Positions 46,395 to 54,612 of a stretch of 64,000 nucleotides of DNA are shown piece by piece. A program made the translations under genes and the position numbers. Origin of the DNA: JAWPMT01 sp965267435 (GTDB lineage Bacteria; Bacteroidota; Bacteroidia; Cytophagales; Cyclobacteriaceae); assembly GCA_965267435.1 (NCBI GenBank), contig OZ253960.1:3286001-3350000 (forward strand), in the 5' to 3' direction. Each line of letters opens with the position of its first letter. Positions within the stretch are counted from its first letter, which is position 1. The notes beneath the pieces are model-generated. The model was not told the origin of the DNA and did not search any database. It saw nothing but the letters and a program-made list of their open reading frames with translations.

Positions 46395-46980
46395 AATCGA
46401 TTTGTTAAAGGTCTGGGAGAGCGGAAAAGAGGCGGTGCGCAGCGAGGATGTCTCCGTTGATTTTCATAAGGCCATCAGAGGAAAATCGCGAAGCACCCTG
46501 CGGTGGATAAGTATCATCCTTTGGATTGAGTTAGCCTTCAATGTCTTGCTCACACCCTTCATTTACGTGTGGTGGAAAAGGATTGGCCTTACATGGCAGT
46601 TTTGGGTATTCCTGGCGGTAGTCCTCGTTTATGTAGCCTACTATGTATTTCTGATCACATCCATACAGCGCTTCGATTTCGCTGTCAATGTAAGGGACGG
46701 ACTGAGACGTATATACGGGTACCTGAGCTTCTATTTATTGCACTACAAAGTGGTGATCTGGGGGCTCTTCCCACTGTGCTACCTTTATGGCTTGTACGCA
46801 GGTATGACCCAGGAGGATTTCCCACCACTCACAACGGAAAAACTGCTGATCATCATCGGCATATCCATCGTTTTCAATCTGGTATTTTCAGGCCTTTTCA
46901 ATTGGATCATCAACTTGATCTACGGACGAAAGATCAAGCGACTGAAGCGCATGGTTAATGAACTAGAGGCCGAGGAGTAG
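46387..46980 (+). CDS. Four-helix membrane protein, probable sigma-factor partner
   Basis: 197 residues starting inside the sigma-factor gene (8-nt overlap). A cytoplasmic N-terminus of about 38 residues (LLKVWESGKEAVRSEDVSVDFHKAI) precedes four membrane segments at about 40-60, 73-92, 112-136 and 155-178, and a charged C-terminal helix follows (YGRKIKRLKRMVNELEAEE). The layout, a short soluble N-terminus and overlapping start, suggests an anti-sigma or sigma-controlling protein, but the canonical zinc (HxxxCxxC) anti-sigma motif is missing. The function is inferred from position. Confidence 0.72.
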   Translation: MAEIDLLKVWESGKEAVRSEDVSVDFHKAIRGKSRSTLRWISIILWIELAFNVLLTPFIYVWWKRIGLTWQFWVFLAVVLVYVAYYVFLITSIQRFDFAVNVRDGLRRIYGYLSFYLLHYKVVIWGLFPLCYLYGLYAGMTQEDFPPLTTEKLLIIIGISIVFNLVFSGLFNWIINLIYGRKIKRLKRMVNELEAEE

Positions 46981-46984
46981 TGCC

Positions 46985-48109
46985 TTAGACGTAATTGTTC
47001 AGCATTACCGGCATCACGAGCATCAGGACATCTTCATTGTCATCCTTCTCCTCAGGCAACAAAATACCGGCACGATTGGGGGCGCTCAGTCGAAGTGTGA
47101 CCTTGTCAGATTCCAGGATACCCAACATTTCAATGAGGAATTTGGCATTGAAGCCGATCTCAATGTCTTCTCCATCATGCTCACAGGCCAGACGTTCGTT
47201 GGCTTCGTTGGAGAAGTCGAGGTCCTCAGCAGAGATCTGCAATTCACTCCCTGTGATTTTCAGCCGCACTTGGTGCGTGGTCTTATTGGCATAGATGGCA
47301 ATCCGCTTCAGAGAGCTCAGGAACTGCCCCTTGTCGATCGACATCGTATTGTTGTTATCGACAGGTATCACGTTCTCATAATCAGGATACCGCTCATCGA
47401 TCAATCGGCAGATCATCTTGACATTATCAAAATCGAAAAACGCATTCGACGCATTGAATTCGACATTGACATTTGTATTCTCACTGGGGAGCGTAGCCTT
47501 CAGGAGATTCAGTGCCTTCCGAGGGATGATCATGCTGTGACTCATATCGGAAGCAATGTCCACGCGGCGGTACCTAATAAGTCGGTGGCTATCTGTCGCC
47601 ACAAACGTGGTATTGGTCTCATCCAGCTTTACATATACGCCCGTCATTGCCGGACGCAGCTCATCATTGCTGGTAGCAAAAATTGTATTATTCAGAGCTA
47701 CAGATAGTACTGTAGAAGAAATATTTACTGAATAGCCATCAGAAACCGTCGGCACCTTGGGGAAATCCGTGGCATTCTCACCTGCCAGTTTATACCGACC
47801 ATTGTCAGAGTTGATCTCGATGCTGTAGGTGCTGTCGTCTATCGAAAAGGTTACCGGCTGCTCAGGGAGATTACGAAGCGTCTCCAGGAGGATCTTTGCA
47901 GGTATTGCGATGCTACCATCTTCCTTGGCCTCCACTTCCAGCTGTGTGATCATGGAGGTCTGCAAGTCCGAAGCCGTAACAGTCAAGGTCCCATTTTGAA
48001 TCTCAAAAAGGAAGTTCTCCAAAATCGGCACCACCGGATTTGTGGTGATCACACCGTTGATGGATGACAGTTGCTTCAAAAGGAAAGAAGAAGAGACGAT
48101 AAACTTCAT
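46985..48109 (-). CDS. dnaN: DNA polymerase III beta subunit (sliding clamp)
   Basis: 374 residues, normal clamp length, three-domain fold. Recognisable segments are MKFIVSSSFLLKQLSSINGVI, FLFEIQNGTLTVTASDLQTSM, RPAMTGVYVK, FVATDSHRLIRYR, IIPRKALNLLK, ISAEDLDFSNEANE and the C-terminal LMLVMPVMLNNYV. It encircles DNA and tethers polymerase and other proteins through a hydrophobic groove near the C-terminus. It is downstream of the gliding operon on the same strand, separated by a 211-nt gap with its own -7 motif, and converges with the sigma operon (4-nt gap). Confidence 0.97.
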   Translation of the reverse strand: MKFIVSSSFLLKQLSSINGVITTNPVVPILENFLFEIQNGTLTVTASDLQTSMITQLEVEAKEDGSIAIPAKILLETLRNLPEQPVTFSIDDSTYSIEINSDNGRYKLAGENATDFPKVPTVSDGYSVNISSTVLSVALNNTIFATSNDELRPAMTGVYVKLDETNTTFVATDSHRLIRYRRVDIASDMSHSMIIPRKALNLLKATLPSENTNVNVEFNASNAFFDFDNVKMICRLIDERYPDYENVIPVDNNNTMSIDKGQFLSSLKRIAIYANKTTHQVRLKITGSELQISAEDLDFSNEANERLACEHDGEDIEIGFNAKFLIEMLGILESDKVTLRLSAPNRAGILLPEEKDDNEDVLMLVMPVMLNNYV

Positions 48110-48269
48110 AAGTAATTTTAATCATTAAGCCGGCGACGCTGAACCAGGGGCCCGACACAAAACCCTGTATAGGTGGCCGGAAACCAGATCTCATGACCCT
48201 CCAATCGCAATTGGCAAGGCACGATTACTTCATCACATTTCAGCTATAATCCTGAAAAATTTCGGGAGC

Positions 48270-48277
48270 CAAATTTA
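48270..48277 (-). promoter_or_regulatory. Bacteroidota -7 element TAAATTTG ahead of dnaN
   Basis: Exact TAnnTTTG on the minus strand, giving a leader of about 155 nt to dnaN. A minus-strand TTG lies 25 nt upstream (48305-48303), slightly longer than the usual spacer. Confidence 0.4.
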
Positions 48278-48320
48278 TACACAAATCTTGAGATTGTGAT
48301 GGCAAATGATGACGGGTAGT

Positions 48321-49250
48321 TTACTGCGGAGAAGCTTCAAAATCAGAAGGTCTCACCAATAACCGCTGAATTTTGGCAGCTTCAAAAACTGCCATCGTCC
48401 CGTCGTTGCTAACGGTTAGGTGTATCCCCTCACCAGGAAGTACCGGAAAGATCTTCAGGCTGAAAGGTTTGTTCCAACCGATGTCCTCGGCCGTGATCGT
48501 AGCAGCTGCGGTTGTTCGTGAAAGGCTGTCATACCGCGCAAACTTGCCTTCTGGTATGATTTCATTCGCCTGCAGGACATTGAGGCCTTCTATGTAGTCC
48601 ACGAGGGCTGCAGTGTCGAGCGTGGCAACTCCAGCGATATCAAAGAACTGGTCATCAAATCGGATGTCTAAAGCTGCTCCATCACTGTACTCAATCTGCA
48701 TAGCATGTAGAGAATGGAACGAACTGCGAAAGAGTGTCCTGTCTCGCCACTGATCCGTCGTCAATTGAAATATGCCGCCGACATAGTCCCTGTAACCCGT
48801 GATTTCGACCTCGTATCCTTCTTCTGGATCCACCAGGAAAAAAGTTCGGGTGAACTTCCCATTGCCAATAACTGAAAACCTGCGTTCGCTATCCCCTACG
48901 AGAGTAACTTCCTGTCCTCGGTCTTTGACTTCAGTCCACAGCCGGCTAGTTTCGTCAGGACTTAGCTGTCGTCTTACAGCCACCTGATTGAGTACTGCAA
49001 ATAGGACTTTTCGGAGATAGGCATCGACACCGTACGTTTGATTCAGAGACCAATCATCCTCCCCCCTTTCCAGTACATTTTCAAATTCACCGGATCGAAT
49101 TATTACCTGTTTTAGTGCTGCAGTATCTCGGATAGCGAAGCGGTCTGCTCGCACAGAAGTACCTGTAACACCTCCTGCAAAGAAGACAGCTACGTTAGCT
49201 AGTGCCAGGAGTAGAATGGCAAAAAGGAGTCGTTGATTTCTTTTCTTCAT
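48321..49250 (-). CDS. DUF4340-type envelope protein, fourth gene of the gld operon
   Basis: 309 residues from ATG 49250, which overlaps the gldG stop codon by 4 nt (ATGA). One N-terminal membrane segment (LLFAILLLALANVAVFFAGG) is followed by an extracytoplasmic beta-rich domain: IRSGEFENVLERGEDDWSLNQ, VDAYLRKVLFAVLNQVAVRR, EGYEVEITGYRDYVGGIFQ, WRDRTLFRS. This matches DUF4340 proteins that accompany GldG-like ABC subunits in other bacteria. The tight coupling implies it works with GldAFG at the membrane. Confidence 0.8.
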   Translation of the reverse strand: MKKRNQRLLFAILLLALANVAVFFAGGVTGTSVRADRFAIRDTAALKQVIIRSGEFENVLERGEDDWSLNQTYGVDAYLRKVLFAVLNQVAVRRQLSPDETSRLWTEVKDRGQEVTLVGDSERRFSVIGNGKFTRTFFLVDPEEGYEVEITGYRDYVGGIFQLTTDQWRDRTLFRSSFHSLHAMQIEYSDGAALDIRFDDQFFDIAGVATLDTAALVDYIEGLNVLQANEIIPEGKFARYDSLSRTTAAATITAEDIGWNKPFSLKIFPVLPGEGIHLTVSNDGTMAVFEAAKIQRLLVRPSDFEASPQ

Positions 49251-50929
49251 CGCGCGTATTTCCTTTTTCTCACCACATATTTCACTAGCCCAAAAACACC
49301 TATCAAGAGCACAGGAATGACCGTATTGAGCACCACCCAATAGCTCCGCTCATCCCGTATCCTTACCCTGTCCAATGGACGGATTTGGATCTCCTTGTTC
49401 CTGGCCAGGGTCAACCCCTCTTCCTCTGTGAGGAAGCTCAATGCCCGTAGGACAAACTCTTCATTGGCAAAGGTCGTGCGCATATAAGGATCCACACCGA
49501 GTGGCAATGGTTCACCGGATTGTATTTCGAAATCATTCCGAATGAAATCTCCATCTGCCACCAGCACAATCCTGGCAGGCGAGCCCTGTTCCACAAATGC
49601 ACTCCCATCCACATTGGCGGGCAAGACGCGATTGGCAAAAACGGAGCGGAAATTGCCCTGCAGCAAGTATCCTACCGCCTTTGGGCCAGACTGAAAAAAC
49701 TCCGGACGGATCTCTCCTTGCCAGTCATTGAAGCGCACCTGAACTGGAGGGGAAAGGACCTTGGTGTACTCCGATGTAAAGAGGAGCGGTGTCTTCTGGA
49801 CTCCCTCAGCCTTGACCGTGTCTATCGTAGAGGTGAATTTCAATAAAGTAGCGTCGAGGCCTCTCACCATTGGGTGCTCGCCATAGTGCGTCACGATAGG
49901 GAAAAAAGGCCAGGGAAGCAGCTCAATGCGGGGCTGATTGCCAACCTGCCCGCTGATACCTGGGAAAAAACCCGAATTGTAGTCAATCACGTAGTCGCGG
50001 TTGATCCTCACGCCATAGCGAAAGAGCATGTCATCCAGATTCAAGTCATAGGGTACTGCCACTGTACCCTCTCCTTCGGCCTCCTGCACATTGACGCTGA
50101 GCGCATCAATAAAAACCAGCAAGCTCCCGCCGTTCATGACATATTGATCCAGTAGGTATTTTTCTTTTTCGGAGAATCTGGCAATTGGTTTGCCCAGGAT
50201 GATAGCATCATAGCCCACCAGAGGTGCATTGCGCCCGGGCAACGACACTTTTACAAGGTCGTATTGGTCGAGAATGGCATTGGTGAAACCTGCCAGCTGA
50301 GTGGAATCGGGTTCACCATGACCCACAACGTAGCCCACCTTGCGACGGTTGATCTCGCTGATAGACCGGATACCCCGGAGGAGCTCATACTCTAGTCCTT
50401 CTATGGACTGATTGAGCATTTCATCCGGACTGCTGGTTCGATTACCCTTTAACAGCGGTATGGCCAACTCCCGGCCCTGATAAGTTATGAGTACACCAGG
50501 AAAGATCACTTTTTCGCTGCGCTGACCGTCCTTCGTATATGTCAAATTGGTCTGCGGCAGTCCCTTCTCAATGAGGCTTTGGTAATACTCATTGCGAGAC
50601 CGTGCGGACTTGGCTTGCGAAGGATCGACGAAGCGGTACTGGATATTGGATCCGGCATAAACCGTGAACTGGTCGAGTAGCTCGGCCAGGGATTTGCGAA
50701 ACCGCACAAAATTGGATGGCAGTTCCCCATCAAGATAGCTCTCGATCGTCACCGGTTCGCTCAATTCCCTCAGCAATCGCTTACTCGGCTCCGAGATCGT
50801 ATACCGCTTCTCTTCCGTCATATCCAGACGAAATCGGTACTGGGCACTCACTTGCAGGAGCAGGACGATGCCCAAAATGCCCACCAGCAATATCAGGTAC
50901 CTATGAAGTCTAGCGCTTTCCCAACTCAT
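49247..50929 (-). CDS. gldG: Gliding-motility ABC transporter extracytoplasmic subunit GldG
   Basis: 560 residues with membrane segments at both ends (RYLILLVGILGIVLLLQVS at about 10-28 and WVVLNTVIPVLLIGVFGLVKYV near the C-terminus) and a large extracytoplasmic part between. The start RLDMTEEKRYTISEPSKRLL and NIQYRFVDPSQAK, then VGYVVGHGEPDSTQL and YDAIILGKPIARFSEKEKYLLDQYV, are typical of GldG/ABC-auxiliary proteins with a GATase-like sub-fold. GldA, GldF and GldG form an ABC transporter required for gliding in Flavobacterium. It begins 4 nt after gldF and overlaps the DUF4340 gene. Confidence 0.9.
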   Translation of the reverse strand: MSWESARLHRYLILLVGILGIVLLLQVSAQYRFRLDMTEEKRYTISEPSKRLLRELSEPVTIESYLDGELPSNFVRFRKSLAELLDQFTVYAGSNIQYRFVDPSQAKSARSRNEYYQSLIEKGLPQTNLTYTKDGQRSEKVIFPGVLITYQGRELAIPLLKGNRTSSPDEMLNQSIEGLEYELLRGIRSISEINRRKVGYVVGHGEPDSTQLAGFTNAILDQYDLVKVSLPGRNAPLVGYDAIILGKPIARFSEKEKYLLDQYVMNGGSLLVFIDALSVNVQEAEGEGTVAVPYDLNLDDMLFRYGVRINRDYVIDYNSGFFPGISGQVGNQPRIELLPWPFFPIVTHYGEHPMVRGLDATLLKFTSTIDTVKAEGVQKTPLLFTSEYTKVLSPPVQVRFNDWQGEIRPEFFQSGPKAVGYLLQGNFRSVFANRVLPANVDGSAFVEQGSPARIVLVADGDFIRNDFEIQSGEPLPLGVDPYMRTTFANEEFVLRALSFLTEEEGLTLARNKEIQIRPLDRVRIRDERSYWVVLNTVIPVLLIGVFGLVKYVVRKRKYAR

Positions 50930-50933
50930 AACT

Positions 50934-51662
50934 TTAGTTCTTTTTCGAGGCCAGTATGAATTGAACCATTAGCAGCATGAAGCTAATCAAGGCGAGAAAA
51001 TAGCCGATGTCCTTAAAATCCAGCAATCCCCGACTGAGTGAACTATAGTGGTACAACATGCCCCACTGCTCGAGGTAGTAGCTCCATGACCCCCACACAT
51101 CGATGTTGGCAACGGCATCTACCCCTTCATAAAGGAAGAAGCAGAGAACGGCCGCGACTACGAAGGAGATGATTTGATTCTCGGTCAACGCGGAGGAAAA
51201 AATGCCGATGGCTGTAAAGACCGCACCAAGCAGCAGTAGGCCGATATAAGATCCTATGATCCCCGGCGTATCGAGGTTACCCTGCGGACTGCCTAACTCC
51301 GAAATAGAGTAGTAATACACTACAGTTGGCAGCAACGCGAAACCCACAAGGGCAAAGCTTGCCAGGTACTTGCCGACAATGATCTCCCATTCTCGGAAGG
51401 GCAAGCTATATAGCAATTCCAATGTACCAGATCGCCGCTCTTCGGCAAATGATCTCATGGTAACGGCCGGAGCCAGAAATAAAAACAGGTATGGCCCAAG
51501 CGTAAAGAGCGACTCCATCGATGCGTACTCGTAATCCAGCACGCTGGAATCTGGGAATACCCACATCACCAACCCTGTACCCACCAGGAAAACCGCGAGT
51601 ACAATGTAGGCGATGAACGAATTGAGAAAGTCATTGATCTCCTTCCTGAAAATGACAATCAT
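50934..51662 (-). CDS. gldF: Gliding-motility ABC transporter permease GldF
   Basis: 242 residues, ABC-2 type permease with six membrane segments (SFIAYIVLAVFLVGTGLVMWV, LFTLGPYLFLFLAPAV, LASFALVGFALLPTVVYYY, IGLLLLGAVFTAIGIFSS, IISFVVAAVLCFFLYEGV, FLALISFMLLMVQFIL). The cytoplasmic loop FAEERRSGTLELLYSLPFREWEIIVGKY, with the GTLELL signature, contacts the ATPase. The start overlaps the gldA stop by 4 nt. Product forms the membrane channel of the GldAFG transporter. Confidence 0.9.
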   Translation of the reverse strand: MIVIFRKEINDFLNSFIAYIVLAVFLVGTGLVMWVFPDSSVLDYEYASMESLFTLGPYLFLFLAPAVTMRSFAEERRSGTLELLYSLPFREWEIIVGKYLASFALVGFALLPTVVYYYSISELGSPQGNLDTPGIIGSYIGLLLLGAVFTAIGIFSSALTENQIISFVVAAVLCFFLYEGVDAVANIDVWGSWSYYLEQWGMLYHYSSLSRGLLDFKDIGYFLALISFMLLMVQFILASKKN

Positions 51663-52573
51663 ACGTCGCGGGTTAGTTGATGAAAAATCTCCTCCAGAGA
51701 TCCGCCAGAAGCCTTGACGCTGTTTAGCGGCAACTCCTTCTCTGCGACATACTTAAGTACCTTGCTCTTCGCTCCCGGATCCCGCGATACTACCTCGTAC
51801 TCCAGCGCATTGAGCGCCGTAACTTCCTCCACCTCCGGAATAGCTTTTAGTATTTCAGGGTCAATAGCTGCTTCAAAAGATACTAGCAACACTTCGCGCT
51901 TGGACGATTGCGCTTTCAAGTTGGCCACATCATCGTCAGCCACAATTTTTCCCCGATTGATGATGACCACACGATCACAAATAGCTTCTACCTCCTGCAT
52001 AATATGCGTGGAGAGTATGACCGTTTTATCAGCACTCACGGTTTTTATGAGTTGTCGGATCTCGATGAGCTGATTGGGGTCCAGTCCGGTTGTCGGCTCA
52101 TCCAGCACCAATACCGGGGGATCCGCAAGCAATGCCTGCCCCAGCCCCACCCGCTGTCTGTAGCCTTTGGAGAGGGCCTTGATCCGCTTGTGCTGCTCTA
52201 TATCGAGCCCTACCAATCCTACTACCTCCGTGACCCGTTCTTGCAACGACCGCCCGCCGAGACCATAAGCTTTGCCAATGAAGGTAAGGTACTCCTTGAC
52301 GTACATATCCAGATAAAGGGGGTTGTGTTCAGGGAGATAGCCGATATTCTTCTTTGCAAAAAATGGGGCCGAAGCTACTGATTGCCCCATGACAGCCACA
52401 TTGCCTGAAGTGGCATTAATGACGCCATTCACGATCTTCATCGTTGTGCTTTTGCCAGCTCCGTTAGGGCCTAAGAAGCCGGTGATTTTGCCGGGAGATG
52501 CCTGAAAAGAAATGTGATCTATCGCCAGTTGCTGATCATACTTCTTGACCAGCTTGTCAATGACTACTGACAT
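51659..52573 (-). CDS. gldA: Gliding-motility ABC transporter ATPase GldA
   Basis: 304 residues. Walker A GPNGAGKST (35-43), signature LSKGYRQRVGLGQAL, Walker B VLVLDEPTTGLDP and the switch histidine in ILSTHIMQEVE are all intact, so it should hydrolyse ATP. The C-terminal ~80 residues (REVLLVSFEAAIDPEIL) form the extra domain usual in ABC-2 exporters. First gene of gldA-gldF-gldG-DUF4340. In Flavobacterium johnsoniae gldA is known to lie apart from gldFG, so the joined arrangement here is notable. No clear -7 motif was found in the 267-nt gap upstream on this strand. Confidence 0.9.
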   Translation of the reverse strand: MSVVIDKLVKKYDQQLAIDHISFQASPGKITGFLGPNGAGKSTTMKIVNGVINATSGNVAVMGQSVASAPFFAKKNIGYLPEHNPLYLDMYVKEYLTFIGKAYGLGGRSLQERVTEVVGLVGLDIEQHKRIKALSKGYRQRVGLGQALLADPPVLVLDEPTTGLDPNQLIEIRQLIKTVSADKTVILSTHIMQEVEAICDRVVIINRGKIVADDDVANLKAQSSKREVLLVSFEAAIDPEILKAIPEVEEVTALNALEYEVVSRDPGAKSKVLKYVAEKELPLNSVKASGGSLEEIFHQLTRDV

Positions 52574-52755
52574 GGATTATATCTTTCAATTTTTCTGGTT
52601 GATCCGTGAGACTAACGTACTGCCAGGATATTTCGTGTGCGGTACTAGTCCGCTGAACCCTTTCGTCAGCTGCAATATTGATTAAATTATGCGACTTTGA
52701 CCAGCCTCCGGTTGTCAGAAAGGCTATTGGCCGCTGACCTCGAAAAAAAAAACCA

Positions 52756-52788
52756 TTGGAAATTCCGAACTGTGTAGCACTAACTTTG
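52756..52788 (+). promoter_or_regulatory. Promoter for the FMN reductase gene (TTG-N22-TAACTTTG)
   Basis: TTG at 52756-52758 and TAACTTTG at 52781-52788 are separated by 22 nt, the same spacing as at 4685-4717. It gives a leader of about 45-50 nt before the ATG at 52841. Confidence 0.55.
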
Positions 52789-52840
52789 TTGTTCTTCGAA
52801 ACACTTTTGCTACAGAAAGAGCTATTTAATTGACAATCAG

Positions 52841-53365
52841 ATGATCACTATCATTTGCAGTACCAACCGGAGCAATTCCATTTCCAGGAAGGTGAGCCTT
52901 ATCTACCAAGAGCTATTAAAAGGCCTGGGCGCTGAAAGCGAAATCATCGAGCTGGAGACTCTCCCCGAAGACTTCATCGCCTCTGCCCTATACGAAAACT
53001 CTGGCATGAACAAGGACTTCAACCCCCTCCGGGAACGCATGAAGGCTAGCAGTAAATTCGTTTTCATAATCCCTGAATACAATGGTTCTTTCCCCGGAGT
53101 TTTGAAGACCTTTATCGATGGCCTGGAGTTTCCAGCCACCTTTACCGGCAAGAAGGCAGCACTTGTGGGACTCTCGGCTGGTGTGCAGGGGGGTGGATTG
53201 GCACTCAGCCACCTTACGGATATACTGAACTATTGTGGCACAAGCGTTTTGGCGCTTAAGCCCAAGCTGGCAAGAATTGGTGGCGCCATGGACGACAATG
53301 AGATCACAGACCCCCTTTATCGCCAACTATTGACTGATCAGGCGAAGGCCTTCGTGAATTTCTAA
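52841..53365 (+). CDS. NADPH-dependent FMN reductase family protein
   Basis: 174 residues, flavodoxin-like. The phosphate-binding start IICSTNRSNSISRKV and the family hallmark PEYNGSFPGVLKTFIDGL (binding the flavin ring and forming the dimer) are clear; VGLSAGVQGGGLALSHL lines the second flavin loop. It reduces FMN, quinones or azo compounds with NAD(P)H in the cytoplasm; the physiological substrate is unknown. It has its own promoter and is followed 52 nt later by the hydroxyacyl-CoA dehydrogenase gene. Confidence 0.88.
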   Translation: MITIICSTNRSNSISRKVSLIYQELLKGLGAESEIIELETLPEDFIASALYENSGMNKDFNPLRERMKASSKFVFIIPEYNGSFPGVLKTFIDGLEFPATFTGKKAALVGLSAGVQGGGLALSHLTDILNYCGTSVLALKPKLARIGGAMDDNEITDPLYRQLLTDQAKAFVNF

Positions 53366-53417
53366 TACGCCAATACGGCGATGAGCTAGTCGCACGATAT
53401 TGGATATCTTTAGAGCG

Positions 53418-54308
53418 ATGCAAATTGATGAAATACAAAAGGTGCTCATCGCTGGCGCTGGCACCCTGGGACTACGAATAGGATTGCAGTTTGCGATCTC
53501 GGAATACGACACCTTCATTTACGACCATGATGACAAAGCCCTGGACAAAGGCGCGAAGACGGCCACCAAAATACTTGACTGGCTCATCTCAAAAGGCCGC
53601 GTGGATGAAGCCTCAAAGACGACGATATTAAGTCGCCTGACTTGGACAACTGATCTACAGGCTGCCACCAAAGACGTGGACTTTGTCAGTGAGTCAATTA
53701 TCGAAGATCTCGATGCCAAGATCAGTTTTTGGTCACAGCTGGTGCCTATGTTACCCAAAGGCTGCGCCATGACCACCAACACATCCTACCTCCTGCCGTC
53801 TATGATTGCGGAGCACATTGGACACCCGTCCAACTTCTGCGCATTTCACTTTCACGATGTATTCTGGGCCAATGTCGTCGACATTATGCCTCATCCAGGT
53901 ACTGCTGGTTGGATGATAGATCTTCTTAAGACTTTGGGGGTCAAACTAGAACAGACTCCGGTTGAACTTGAAACGGAGCACCCCGGATATATTTTCAATT
54001 ACATGTTAATGGCCGTGCTGGGGTCTGCGGGTGCCTTGGTCACGGGTGAGGTCGCCAGTATTCAGGATGTGGATCGCTCATGGATGGGCAACTTCAAGAT
54101 GCCCCGTGGACCATTTGGTATTCTCGATGAGGTCGGCCTCGACACAGCCTGGCGGATTGTGAGCGTTCGCAAAGACGAAAAGAGTCGGCGGTTTGCCAAC
54201 CTGCTCAAGGAACATATCGACCGAGGTGAACTGGGAGTGAAGACCGGGAAAGGATTCTACTCGTACCCAAATCCAGAATTCAAGAATCCGGAATTTCTCA
54301 TTTCCTGA
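53418..54308 (+). CDS. 3-hydroxyacyl-CoA dehydrogenase family protein
   Basis: 296 residues from ATG 53418 (TTG 53400 is the alternative). The Rossmann motif VLIAGAGTLGLRIGLQ, catalytic-region CAFHFHDVFWANVVDIMPHPGT (the family usually has HFFNP here), ELETEHPGYIFNYMLMAVLGSA and the C-terminal GVKTGKGFYSYPNP identify the FadB/HbdA fold. The HFFNP motif that carries the catalytic His is changed to HFHDV, although the His is kept, so the substrate may differ from ordinary 3-hydroxyacyl-CoAs. No thiolase or enoyl-CoA hydratase gene is adjacent. A near-consensus TATCTTTA lies just upstream. Confidence 0.85.
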   Translation: MQIDEIQKVLIAGAGTLGLRIGLQFAISEYDTFIYDHDDKALDKGAKTATKILDWLISKGRVDEASKTTILSRLTWTTDLQAATKDVDFVSESIIEDLDAKISFWSQLVPMLPKGCAMTTNTSYLLPSMIAEHIGHPSNFCAFHFHDVFWANVVDIMPHPGTAGWMIDLLKTLGVKLEQTPVELETEHPGYIFNYMLMAVLGSAGALVTGEVASIQDVDRSWMGNFKMPRGPFGILDEVGLDTAWRIVSVRKDEKSRRFANLLKEHIDRGELGVKTGKGFYSYPNPEFKNPEFLIS

Positions 54309-54612
54309 GAAGACCCTACCCAATGCTATTAAGTTAAGAGAGCTAAGGCGCCTTTCTGAAAAAAACAAGGTCATTTTGACGCCAGGAAAAATCTATTTTC
54401 GGTACTAGACAAATCATCGCTTTTTTGTCAATAGATCCCTCCTTCGTCGGGATGACTTTGGGAAGGATTGTTTTTCAGGAAGATTTTGTCAGGGCCTCGT
54501 AACCTTAACTTAGTAGCATTGAGACCTTCATAAGGGCACAAAGAAAACGGGTCACGCATGAATATACGTGACCCTACTTCCACGAAACCCTATCGTGAAC
54601 CTAACCCCCAAG
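54309..54612. other. Intergenic region between convergent genes
   Basis: 304 nt without a gene. It holds the palindrome AAGGCGCCTT shortly after the dehydrogenase gene followed soon by a run of A, a short inverted repeat ATCCC-tccttcgtc-GGGAT at 54435-54453 resembling intergenic repeats seen in Bacteroidota genomes, and the terminator of the sulfur operon at 54549-54574. Confidence 0.5.
54549..54574 (-). terminator. Terminator of the molybdoenzyme operon
   Basis: GGGTCACG (minus strand, 54574-54567) pairs perfectly with CGTGACCC (54556-54549) over a 10-nt loop, followed on the minus strand by GTTTTCTTTG. It lies 39 nt past the stop codon of the NrfD-like gene. Confidence 0.65.
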
